This document shows, piece after piece, positions 1 through 5,959 of a DNA stretch of 5,959 bases (position 1 is its first letter; each line of letters begins with the position of its first letter). The position numbers and the translations under genes are program-made. Under the pieces are notes generated by a model. That model was given only the letters and a program-made list of their open reading frames with translations. It was not told where the DNA came from and searched no databases. This DNA is from Burkholderiales bacterium. GTDB lineage: Bacteria; Pseudomonadota; Gammaproteobacteria; Burkholderiales; Usitatibacteraceae. The stretch spans positions 1 to 5,959 of the forward strand of contig JAJAYN010000151.1 in the NCBI GenBank assembly GCA_026786225.1. The letters run 5' to 3'.

Positions 1-351
1 ATCACGCTGATATGGATGCTGGCGAACATGCTTTACTTGCCGGCGGTAAATCATTTGCAGAGCTACCGCACCACGGCCGCGGCGCTCGCAGCGCAATTGC
101 CGCATTCGCGCACGTGCATCGCTTCGCACAACCTGAGCGATCCGCAGCGCGCCATGCTGGATTATTTCGCGCAACTGCTCTTTATGCCTGTTGCGCCGGG
201 TGGTGCCTCAGGCTGTGAATGGCTTCTTACACAGGGTGGCAGCGAAAAACCATTAACGCTTGATGCCAATTGGCAACTTGTGTGGCAAGGCGCACGTCCG
301 CGCGATGAAGCAGAACAGCTATTGCGCCTTTATCGACGTCAGTCGCGTTAG
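1..351 (+). CDS. ArnT/PMT-like glycosyltransferase, C-terminal part (gene truncated by window edge)
   Basis: The frame is open from base 1 and ends in TAG at 349-351, giving the last 116 residues of a protein whose start lies outside the window. It opens with a hydrophobic stretch (ITLIWMLANMLYLPAVN) that looks like the end of a last membrane helix. A soluble tail follows, with the segments SYRTTAAALAAQLP, CIASHNLSDPQRAMLDYF and CEWLLTQ, and a basic end (LYRRQSR). I recognise this tail pattern from ArnT-like GT39/PMT membrane glycosyltransferases of Betaproteobacteria. These move a sugar from an undecaprenyl-phosphate carrier to lipid A or another surface acceptor at the periplasmic face. The catalytic N-terminal loops are not in the window, so substrate and acceptor cannot be stated. 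The gene is convergent with glcF and overlaps its stop by 4 nt; nothing suggests a shared function. The coding frame is well supported; the family call comes from recognition of the tail only. Confidence 0.7.
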   Translation: MTLIWMLANMLYLPAVNHLQSYRTTAAALAAQLPHSRTCIASHNLSDPQRAMLDYFAQLLFMPVAPGGASGCEWLLTQGGSEKPLTLDANWQLVWQGARPRDEAEQLLRLYRRQSR

Positions 352-1613
352 GCCAATCGCCGATCCAGCAGTTCGACCCAGTGCAGTATGGGTGTCCTGG
401 AGCTGGCGTTTAGCCCACTCTCAATATGCGCCATGCAACCAATATTGGCGGTGGCAATGATGTCGGGGCTACCTGATTCGAGTGCGTTCACTTTATTGGC
501 CAGCAATTGTGCAGACATCTCCGGTTGCAGTAGCGAATACGTGCCAGCCGATCCGCAGCACAAGTGCCCGTCGGGCACCATCGTCAGGTCGAAACCGGCG
601 TCACGCAGCAAGCCTTCCACCACACCGCGAATCTTCAAACCATGTTGCAAACTGCACGGCGACTGGAAAGCGACCTTTTGCCTCGTCACTTCCGCATCAA
701 CCGGGTATATGTCTGCTTTTGATTTCAGAACTGCCGACAATTGTGTGCGCTCCTGCGCGATCACCTGGCTCACGTCGCGATATAGCGCACTGACACGTGC
801 CGCTTTCACGGCGTAGACGGGATCGTTACGCAACAGATGCCCGTATTCAGCCACCATCGTTCCGCAGCCTGACGCGGTGACCACGATTGCCTCTGCACCG
901 CGTTCAATAGCGGGCCACCATGCATCAATATTGCGTTTCACATATGCGTGTGCGTCGTGGGCATCGTTCAGGTGATGCGCAATCGCCCCGCAGCAACCGG
1001 CTTTGTCGGCACCAATGAGTGAAATGCCGAGTTTGTCGAGCACGCGTGCAGTCGCACAATTAATCGAAGGCGCCATGGCGGGTTGTACGCAACCCGCGAG
1101 TACCAACATCTTGCGCGCATGCACCGGCTGCGGCCAAACACCTTCATCGCGCCTGGACGTAACGTACTTGCCAATGCCGTCGGGCAGCAGACCCTTCACC
1201 GCGCGACCAATGCCCAGGCCAATGGAAAACAATGCGGTGTGTGGGAGCGTATTCTTAAGCAAAGAACGTTTGAGCTGATCGCCAAGACCGCGCGGTACTT
1301 TTTTCTCGATCACCTCGCGCCCAATGTCGACCAGACGGCCGTATTGCACGCCAGAGGGGCAGGTGGTTTCGCAGGCGCGACAGGTCAGGCACCGGTCAAG
1401 ATGGTGCTGCGTTTTGGCGGTAACGTCATTGCCTTCGAGCATCTCCTTCATGAGGTAAATGCGTCCGCGCGGGCTATCGAGCTCGTCGCCGGTAAGTTGA
1501 TACGTCGGGCAGGTGGCGAGGCAAAACCCGCAATGGACACACTTCCGCAGAATGGCATCGGCTTCAATGCCTTCGGGCGTGTCCTTGATCCATTCGGCCA
1601 GGTTGGTTTGCAT
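348..1613 (-). CDS. glcF: Glycolate oxidase iron-sulfur subunit GlcF
   Basis: This 421-residue protein is the iron-sulfur subunit of glycolate oxidase and is expected to carry electrons from the flavin subunits to the membrane quinone pool. Two 4Fe-4S motifs of the form CxxCxxCxxxCP are intact: Cys25/28/31/35 (CVHCGFCLATCP) and Cys75/78/81/85 (CLTCRACETTCP). Two CCG domains follow, the first with Cys175, Cys207-Cys208-Gly and Cys250, the second with Cys320, Cys352-Cys353-Gly and Cys393. Long stretches match E. coli GlcF as remembered, for example GDELDSPRGRIYL near the N-terminus and LCCGSAGTY near residue 351. The length is close to E. coli's roughly 407, and no transmembrane helix is evident, so membrane attachment is presumably through the complex. 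The ATG at 1613-1611 gives an N-terminus (MQTNLAEW) like that of E. coli (MQTQLTEE). It starts 15 nt after the glcE stop, and I see no good Shine-Dalgarno before it, which suggests translation coupled to glcE. It is the last gene of the cluster. Confidence 0.96.
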   Translation of the reverse strand: MQTNLAEWIKDTPEGIEADAILRKCVHCGFCLATCPTYQLTGDELDSPRGRIYLMKEMLEGNDVTAKTQHHLDRCLTCRACETTCPSGVQYGRLVDIGREVIEKKVPRGLGDQLKRSLLKNTLPHTALFSIGLGIGRAVKGLLPDGIGKYVTSRRDEGVWPQPVHARKMLVLAGCVQPAMAPSINCATARVLDKLGISLIGADKAGCCGAIAHHLNDAHDAHAYVKRNIDAWWPAIERGAEAIVVTASGCGTMVAEYGHLLRNDPVYAVKAARVSALYRDVSQVIAQERTQLSAVLKSKADIYPVDAEVTRQKVAFQSPCSLQHGLKIRGVVEGLLRDAGFDLTMVPDGHLCCGSAGTYSLLQPEMSAQLLANKVNALESGSPDIIATANIGCMAHIESGLNASSRTPILHWVELLDRRLA

Positions 1614-1628
1614 TTTTATAGTTGAATA

Positions 1629-2690
1629 CTAAAAGTTATCCATGCGACCGCGGTTGAGAATATTTTCCGGGTCGAACGCTGTTTTCAACTCACGATGAAT
1701 TTTTGCTAGTACTGGCTGCAAAGGATTGAACACGCCATCAGCCTTGTCGCCATGCCGAAATAACGTAACGTGCCCGCCGACAGAGGCAATTTTTTCTCTG
1801 AGCATCGACAGGTCAGCCGCGCCACTTAGCCAGCGCACCGCACCACCCCACTCGATCCAGTGCGGCGTCATCAACGCGAGCGGCATGGTCGTCGGTGGTA
1901 CTGACAGTCGCAGGAGCGGCGCTGTTGATTGAAAAAATGCCGCGCGCTGGTCGCGCACTGACCGCCAAAACAGGGGTCCGGCTTCATCTGCAACCAGCTC
2001 GCCGCCAAGCTTTTGCCGCGCCGCTTTGACGCCTGCCGCAGCACCGGAAAGCCGTAGCATCGCAACACCCTGAAACCACGACGTTGCCGAAATCGGCAGG
2101 GGCTTGCCAGCCCATTCATTGAACTGACGGATCGCCATTGCCTCCTCGAACTCAAACCGTAGCGTGAGCTCTGCAACCGGCTTGGGCAATACCTTGAACG
2201 AAAGATCCAGCAATACACCCAGCGTCCCCATGGCACCGGTCATCAGGCGCGAAACGTCGTACCCGGCGACGTTTTTGATCACCCGTCCGCCGAAACGCAG
2301 GTCATCACCTTTGCCACTGAGGATGCGGGTGCCGAGCACGAAATCGCGGACCGCACCGGTGTAGGGTCGGCGTGGCCCGGACAGCCCCGCCGCCACGGTG
2401 CCGCCGATGGTGCTGCCGTCGGCAAAATGTGGCGGCTCGAACGGCAGCATCTGCGATGCGCGGTCCATCACCGATTCGATCTCGACGAGCGTTGTGCCGG
2501 CGCGCACAGTGAGCACTAATTCCTTGGGCTCGTACTCGATGATGCCGCTGTATGGACGCATGTCGAGCGGTTCGCCGACAATAGCGCCGCCGTAAAACGC
2601 CTTGCTGTTGCCGCCGTGAATAGACAGCGGTGTTTTGGCCGCCGCCGCATCCCTGATGCGCTCGCTTATTGAGGAAACTATTGCATCCAT
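1629..2690 (-). CDS. glcE: Glycolate oxidase FAD-binding subunit GlcE
   Basis: This 353-residue protein is the smaller flavoprotein-type subunit of glycolate oxidase and works with GlcD and GlcF to oxidise glycolate to glyoxylate. It has an FAD-binding PCMH-type domain over roughly residues 15-200. Characteristic GlcE segments are HGGNSKAF (25-32), MLPFEPPHFADG (81-92), GLSGPRRPYTGAVRDFVLG (102-120) and RVIKNVAGYDVSRLM (136-150). The C-terminus ends in a DPENILNRGRM motif, as in E. coli GlcE, and the length is the usual one (about 350). Unlike GlcD it lacks the HxxDGNxH and GEHGVG motifs of the large C-terminal cap, as expected for GlcE. The ATG at 2690-2688 is preceded by a weak purine stretch (GACGGAAA) about 4 nt away. 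It lies 13 nt after the stop of the second GlcD-type gene and 15 nt before glcF, so the three are almost certainly co-transcribed. No truncation or frameshift is seen. Confidence 0.95.
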   Translation of the reverse strand: MDAIVSSISERIRDAAAAKTPLSIHGGNSKAFYGGAIVGEPLDMRPYSGIIEYEPKELVLTVRAGTTLVEIESVMDRASQMLPFEPPHFADGSTIGGTVAAGLSGPRRPYTGAVRDFVLGTRILSGKGDDLRFGGRVIKNVAGYDVSRLMTGAMGTLGVLLDLSFKVLPKPVAELTLRFEFEEAMAIRQFNEWAGKPLPISATSWFQGVAMLRLSGAAAGVKAARQKLGGELVADEAGPLFWRSVRDQRAAFFQSTAPLLRLSVPPTTMPLALMTPHWIEWGGAVRWLSGAADLSMLREKIASVGGHVTLFRHGDKADGVFNPLQPVLAKIHRELKTAFDPENILNRGRMDNF

Positions 2691-2703
2691 ATTTTCCGTC
2701 TCA

Positions 2704-4155
2704 TCAAAATCTCGGCATGTCGGCGCGCGGAATTTCGCCGCCGCGTACGTGCATGCCGCCCCATTCGCTACAACGTTTCAATTCCGGCACCGCACGACCC
2801 GGATTGAGCAGACCTTCTGGATCAAACACCGCCTTTATGACATGAAACATCGCCAATTCACTTTCCCGGAACTGCACGCACATCTGTTTTAATTTTTCGA
2901 TACCGACACCATGCTCGCCGGTAATGGTACCGCCAACCTCGATACAGATTTCCAGCAGTTTCCCACCAAGTTCCTCGCTGCGCGCCATTTCACCCGGCTT
3001 GGCTGCATCGTAAAAAATCACGGGATGCAAATTGCCGTCGCCGGCGTGAAAAACGTTGGCGATCATCATGCCGAATTCCGCCCCTAATTGCGCATAGCGC
3101 GCCAATACTTCCGGCAAACAGCGGCGCGGAATGGTGCCGTCCATGGTGTAGTAGTCGGGGCAAATTGTGGCTAGCGCCGCGAACGCCCCTTTGCGTGATT
3201 TCCAGAGTTTCTCGCGCTCAGTGTCATCGCATGCGCGACGAATTTCCTGCGCATGGCTTGCGCGCAGAATGGCTTCAACTGTCGCGAGATATTCGGCGAC
3301 TTCCTCTGGCGCACCATCGAGCTCGATCAGCAACAACGCCTCGGCGTCGAGCGGAAATCCGGCGGACATAAATTTCTCGCAGGCATTGATCACCATCTTG
3401 TCCATCATTTCCAGGGCGGCTGGTATCACGCCTGCGCCGATAATGCTGTTGACCGCGTTCGCGGCATCGGTAACCGATGGGAAAGCCGCGAGCAGGGTTT
3501 CTATATATTCGGGCTCCGGTGTCAGCTTTACGGTGACTTCGGTGATCAGGCCCAGCAATCCTTCGGAGCCGTGCATCAGGGCCAGCAGATCGTAGCCGGG
3601 TGCATCGAGTGCCGCCGAGCCAATTTCCAGAATGTCGCCGTTGAGCGCGACCACGCGGATGCGCAGTACGTTATGTACGGTGAGGCCGTATTTCAGGCAG
3701 TGCACGCCACCGGCGTTTTCGGCGACATTACCGCCGATGGAGCAAACGATCTGGCTCGAGGGATCGGGCGCGTAAAACAAGCCAAATGGCGCAGCCGCTT
3801 TGGTCACCGCCGCATTTGCCACACCTGGCTGGACGCGCGCGGTACGCGCGGCCGGATCGACAGCGAGAATTTGTTTCATCCGCGAGAGCACGGCGAGCAC
3901 CCCGTTTTCAAGCGGAATCGCGCCACCCGAAATACCGGTACCCGCGCCGCGCGTGACCAAAGGCACACCGCGTGCGTTGCAAGCTTTCAGGATTTCTACC
4001 ACCTGCGCTTCTGACTCCGGCAGAACGGCACACAGCGGCAGCGCCCGATGCGAAATAAATGCGTCGGTCTCAAACGGCTTCAGCCGTTCCGTATCGGCGA
4101 TGACTTTAAGTGTTGGCGTGATGCGCTGGAAATCAGCGAGTAGCGGCGCGTGCAT
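2704..4155 (-). CDS. Second GlcD-type FAD-linked oxidase (paralogue of GlcD)
   Basis: This 483-residue protein has the complete architecture of the FAD-linked 2-hydroxy-acid oxidases. It has an FAD-binding PCMH domain (about 37-215) with RGAGTGISGGA (69-79), PDPSSQ (130-135) and CSIGGNVAENAGGVHCLKYG (138-157). A C-terminal cap follows with FHAGDGNLHP (369-378) and GEHGVGIEK (413-421), which supply the conserved His and acidic residues of the metal and substrate site. It is clearly homologous along its whole length to the glcD product upstream, and both end in a similar tail (ADMPRF here). It is the more diverged copy: residues 28-37 read FETDAFISHR where GlcD has the hallmark YECDGLSAYR. Thr330 and Thr337 replace GlcD Arg341 and Cys348. 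The ATG at 4155-4153 has a short TTGGA ribosome site 5 nt upstream. The gene ends in tandem TGA TGA, then glcE starts 13 nt on. It could be an alternative catalytic subunit for another 2-hydroxy acid such as D-lactate, or an extra subunit of glycolate oxidase; the sequence alone does not decide. Confidence 0.88.
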   Translation of the reverse strand: MHAPLLADFQRITPTLKVIADTERLKPFETDAFISHRALPLCAVLPESEAQVVEILKACNARGVPLVTRGAGTGISGGAIPLENGVLAVLSRMKQILAVDPAARTARVQPGVANAAVTKAAAPFGLFYAPDPSSQIVCSIGGNVAENAGGVHCLKYGLTVHNVLRIRVVALNGDILEIGSAALDAPGYDLLALMHGSEGLLGLITEVTVKLTPEPEYIETLLAAFPSVTDAANAVNSIIGAGVIPAALEMMDKMVINACEKFMSAGFPLDAEALLLIELDGAPEEVAEYLATVEAILRASHAQEIRRACDDTEREKLWKSRKGAFAALATICPDYYTMDGTIPRRCLPEVLARYAQLGAEFGMMIANVFHAGDGNLHPVIFYDAAKPGEMARSEELGGKLLEICIEVGGTITGEHGVGIEKLKQMCVQFRESELAMFHVIKAVFDPEGLLNPGRAVPELKRCSEWGGMHVRGGEIPRADMPRF

Positions 4156-4277
4156 AACAATCCAAGTTGAAATGCAGAGAAATTATGCAAAACTCTAGCG
4201 CTGGCGCGCGTTTCCGCGGACTTTTCCCCTGTGAAGTCCAGCCAGAGCCGATCTTCATTTCAGGCGGCTGTGCATCG
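4156..4277 (-). promoter_or_regulatory. Intergenic gap between glcD and its paralogue, with a small hairpin
   Basis: This 122-nt gap is far longer than the 13- and 15-nt spacers that follow in the cluster. On the minus strand it contains GGACTT, a 10-nt loop and AAGTCC (plus-strand arms 4218-4223 and 4234-4239), a 6-bp perfect stem. A CGCG-GAAA-CGCG element that could form a tiny GNRA-loop hairpin follows at once. There is no T-tract after either stem, so it is not a standard intrinsic terminator. A CATAAT hexamer near the glcD paralogue start resembles a -10 box, but no -35 box sits at the right distance. The region may be an RNA-processing or attenuation site, or simply spacer. Confidence 0.3.
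4218..4239 (-). repeat. Short inverted repeat (6-bp stem, 10-nt loop)
   Basis: The plus-strand arms GGACTT (4218-4223) and AAGTCC (4234-4239) are exact reverse complements. The stem is short and has no following T-run. It sits in the spacer after glcD, where an attenuator or mRNA-processing hairpin would be placed, but a chance repeat of this size is quite possible. Confidence 0.35.
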
Positions 4278-5762
4278 TCAAAACCGCGGTATATCTGCGT
4301 GCGCCAACTGTCCACCGTGCACGCGCATGCGCCCGTACTCCGCGCAGCGATTGAGCGTCGGGATAGCCTTGCCCGGATTGAGCAGCATGGACGGATCGAA
4401 CGCGCGTTTGACGGCAAAAAACATCTCACGCTCGTTATCGGTGAACTGGCTGCACATCTGGTTTATTTTTTCGATACCGACGCCATGCTCGCCCGTAATG
4501 GTGCCGCCATAATTAATACAAAGTTCGAGAATATCGGCGGCAAATTGCTCGGTGCGTTCGAGCTCGCCGGGAATATTGGCATCGAACAAAATCAGCGGGT
4601 GCAGATTGCCATCACCAGCATGAAATACATTCGCGCAACGCAACTTGTAGTGCAGGGAAAGCGCCGCCGTGCGTTTCAACACGGGCGACAAGGCACGCCG
4701 GGGAATCGAGCCGTCGATGCAGTAGTAATCCGGTGATATCCGGCCCACAGCAGGAAACGCCGCCTTTCTTCCAGACCAGAACTTGAGCCGTTCCGCTTCA
4801 TTGCTGGATACGCGGCACGCGGTTGCGCCCGATGCCTTTAACACCGCCTCCATCCTGGCGATCTCCTCTTCAACATCTTCGGGTGTGCCATCCGATTCGC
4901 AGAGCAAAATGGCCTCGGCGTTGAGATCGTAGCCAGCGTGTACGAAATCTTCGACCGCCGCGTTGGCAAGCTTGTCCATCATCTCCAGACCGGCCGGCAC
5001 GATGCCCGCGCCGATGATGTTGGCCACCGCGTCGCCCGCTTTCTCGATGTCATCGAAGCTTGCCATCACCACACGCGCCAGTTGCGGCTTTGGTACCAGC
5101 TTGACGGTGACTTCGGTCGTTACGCCAAGCATGCCTTCTGAGCCCGTCATCAAAGCAAGCAAATCGTATCCGGGCGTATCGAGCGCGTCCGAGCCGATGG
5201 TGGCGCGCGTGCCGTCGATGGTGACCACTTCAATTTTCTGTACGTTGTGCACGGTCAAGCCGTATTTCAGGCAGTGCACACCACCAGCGTTTTCGGCAAC
5301 GTTGCCGCCAATCGAGCAGGCAATTTGCGAGGATGGGTCTGGTGCGTAATAGAGACCGAGGTGGGCAACGTCTTCGGAAATTTTCAGGTTGCGCACACCC
5401 GGCTGCACACGCGCCGTGCGCGCCAGCGGATCGACACTGACAATACGATTGAATTTAGCTAGAGACAAAAGTATGCCGTCGCCAAGCGGCGTGGCACCCC
5501 CCGAGAGCCCCGTGCCGGAACCGCGCGCGACGACTTTGGTGCCGGTTTCATGCGCTACCTTGAGGATGCGCTGCACGTCTTCAACCGATTGTGGCAACAC
5601 CACCAGCATGGGAAGCTGCCGGTACGCAGACAGGCCATCGCATTCGTACGGCTTCATCGCTTCGGCATCGGTGAGCACGGCATGGGCAGGCAAAATCGCG
5701 CGCAGCATATCGACCAGCGCGATGCGTGATGACTCCGGCATGATGTCGGCGATTGCTGCCAT
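4278..5762 (-). CDS. glcD: Glycolate oxidase catalytic FAD subunit GlcD
   Basis: This 494-residue protein (E. coli GlcD is 499) is the main FAD subunit of glycolate oxidase, converting glycolate to glyoxylate; the E. coli enzyme also acts on D-lactate. The N-terminal part carries the GlcD hallmark PYECDGLSAYR (38-48). The PCMH FAD domain spans about 50-225, with RGSGTGLSGGA (80-90), PDPSSQIACSIGGNVAENAG (141-160) and GSEGMLGVTTEVTVKL (207-222). The FAD-oxidase C-terminal cap has GRKAAFPAVGRISPDYY (331-347), FHAGDGNLHP (380-389) and GEHGVGIEK (424-432). The C-terminal NPGKAIPTLNRCAEYG also matches E. coli closely. It is the promoter-proximal gene of the cluster. The ATG at 5762-5760 is the first in the open frame. 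The nearest Shine-Dalgarno (AGAGGA, 5783-5778) is 15 nt away with no usable in-frame start between, and a second ATG at codon 8 has no ribosome site of its own. No damage is seen. Confidence 0.95.
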   Translation of the reverse strand: MAAIADIMPESSRIALVDMLRAILPAHAVLTDAEAMKPYECDGLSAYRQLPMLVVLPQSVEDVQRILKVAHETGTKVVARGSGTGLSGGATPLGDGILLSLAKFNRIVSVDPLARTARVQPGVRNLKISEDVAHLGLYYAPDPSSQIACSIGGNVAENAGGVHCLKYGLTVHNVQKIEVVTIDGTRATIGSDALDTPGYDLLALMTGSEGMLGVTTEVTVKLVPKPQLARVVMASFDDIEKAGDAVANIIGAGIVPAGLEMMDKLANAAVEDFVHAGYDLNAEAILLCESDGTPEDVEEEIARMEAVLKASGATACRVSSNEAERLKFWSGRKAAFPAVGRISPDYYCIDGSIPRRALSPVLKRTAALSLHYKLRCANVFHAGDGNLHPLILFDANIPGELERTEQFAADILELCINYGGTITGEHGVGIEKINQMCSQFTDNEREMFFAVKRAFDPSMLLNPGKAIPTLNRCAEYGRMRVHGGQLAHADIPRF

Positions 5763-5784
5763 GGTATTTACGATTAATCCTCTT

Positions 5785-5813
5785 TTGGCAATGCGGCTAT
5801 CTCGTCCTATGAT
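5785..5813 (+). promoter_or_regulatory. Sigma70-type promoter, plus strand, divergent from glcD
   Basis: TTGGCA (5785-5790) and TATGAT (5808-5813) each match the -35 and -10 consensus at five of six positions and are separated by exactly 17 nt. The sequence just upstream of the -35 is AT-rich. Transcription would start near 5820 and run rightward, leaving a leader of about 100 nt before the ATG at 5921. The element lies in the glcD leader, with its -35 only about 22 bp from the glcD start codon, so a polymerase or repressor bound here could affect both directions. Confidence 0.55.
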
Positions 5814-5816
5814 AGG
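5806..5816. promoter_or_regulatory. 11-bp palindrome over the -10 box (possible operator)
   Basis: CCTAT-G-ATAGG is a perfect odd palindrome that covers the plus-strand -10 hexamer TATGAT. Read on the minus strand it presents TATCAT, a possible -10 for glcD, with only a weak TTTACC 15 nt upstream as a -35. It could be a small operator or the shared core of two face-to-face promoters. No regulator gene is in the window to pair with it. Confidence 0.3.
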
Positions 5817-5920
5817 CGAAGTGAGGCCGGGTAAAGCTGCCGATCTCCGTAAGGCGTTTTTACCGAAACCATATTAATGACCCGTGCATATATTGAGAGC
5901 GAATTTATGAAGCCGAGCGC

Positions 5921-5959
5921 ATGACACCAAACGAAGCCATATTGCTATGGGTACTTGCC
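5921..5959 (+). CDS. Probable start of an unidentified plus-strand gene, cut by window edge
   Basis: An ATG at 5921 opens a frame that runs to the window end and encodes MTPNEAILLWVLA. The run AILLWVLA is hydrophobic and could be the start of a membrane helix or signal anchor. A plausible sigma70 promoter lies about 100 nt upstream in the same orientation. No convincing Shine-Dalgarno is seen before this ATG. The ATG overlaps the stop of a 15-codon open frame starting at 5877 (ATGA at 5921-5924), so coupling to a leader peptide is possible. Thirteen codons are too few for a family call. Confidence 0.35.
   Translation, partial: MTPNEAILLWVLA

Noticed and set aside
1083..1625. A 180-codon plus-strand open frame antisense to glcF
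   Set aside because: It sits opposite conserved GlcF coding sequence including the 4Fe-4S motifs, and the translation has no recognisable domain or clear ribosome site.
3253..4014. A 253-codon plus-strand open frame antisense to the GlcD paralogue
   Set aside because: It lies wholly opposite a well-supported gene, its translation resembles no protein family, and long antisense frames are common opposite GC-rich coding sequence.
4185..4195. CATAAT as a -10 box for an internal promoter before the GlcD paralogue
   Set aside because: No sequence resembling TTGACA sits 16-18 nt upstream, so it is not supported as a standalone promoter.
4133..4429. A 98-codon minus-strand frame bridging the spacer between glcD and its paralogue
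   Set aside because: It overlaps the end of glcD and the start of the paralogue in another frame. Most of it is a shadow of glcD, and the composition is rich in Arg, Ser and Cys as expected for out-of-frame translation.
5821..5865. GC-rich leader (GGCCGGGTAAAGCTGCCGAT) with a faint resemblance to c-di-GMP (GEMM) riboswitch pieces
   Set aside because: The core GEMM blocks are not present in the right order, and no multi-stem fold or terminator could be built around it by eye.
5844..5866. Short T-run (TTTTT) after GGCG as a possible terminator in the divergent region
   Set aside because: No stable stem precedes it on either strand.

Overview
The window is a compact piece of a proteobacterial chromosome, most likely a betaproteobacterium of moderate GC. 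This rests on the closeness of the GlcD, GlcE and GlcF proteins to their E. coli counterparts as I remember them, on the doubled GlcD-type gene next to glcE-glcF (an arrangement I associate with Betaproteobacteria), and on the betaproteobacterial look of the glycosyltransferase C-terminus at the left edge. I had no database search, so genus-level placement is not attempted.

Layout. Bases 1-351 hold the 3' end of a plus-strand gene for an ArnT/PMT-like membrane glycosyltransferase. It meets the next gene tail to tail, with the two stop codons overlapping by 4 nt. Bases 348-5762 are a four-gene minus-strand cluster, read right to left: glcD (4278-5762), a second GlcD-type FAD-linked oxidase (2704-4155), glcE (1629-2690) and glcF (348-1613). 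The last three are separated by only 13 and 15 nt. A 122-nt gap containing a small hairpin separates glcD from its paralogue. Bases 5763-5920 are a short divergent intergenic region with a good sigma70-type promoter on the plus strand. At the right edge there is probably the first 13 codons of a plus-strand gene that I cannot identify. No RNA genes, CRISPR arrays, insertion sequences or long repeats were seen.

Function. GlcD, GlcE and GlcF together form the membrane-associated glycolate oxidase (glycolate dehydrogenase). FAD-bearing subunits of the GlcD/GlcE type oxidise glycolate to glyoxylate. GlcF, with two 4Fe-4S clusters and two cysteine-rich CCG domains, is the expected route for electrons to the respiratory chain. 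The extra GlcD-type protein keeps the FAD and metal-site motifs but differs from canonical GlcD at several positions in its C-terminal domain. It may be an alternative catalytic subunit for another 2-hydroxy acid, or a partner in the same complex. No glcC regulator, glcB malate synthase, glcG or permease gene is present in the window.

This is mostly ordinary metabolic sequence. The points most worth a second look are the diverged GlcD paralogue, the palindromic -10 element in the divergent promoter region, and the overlapping convergent stop codons. I do not see evidence of an undescribed system.
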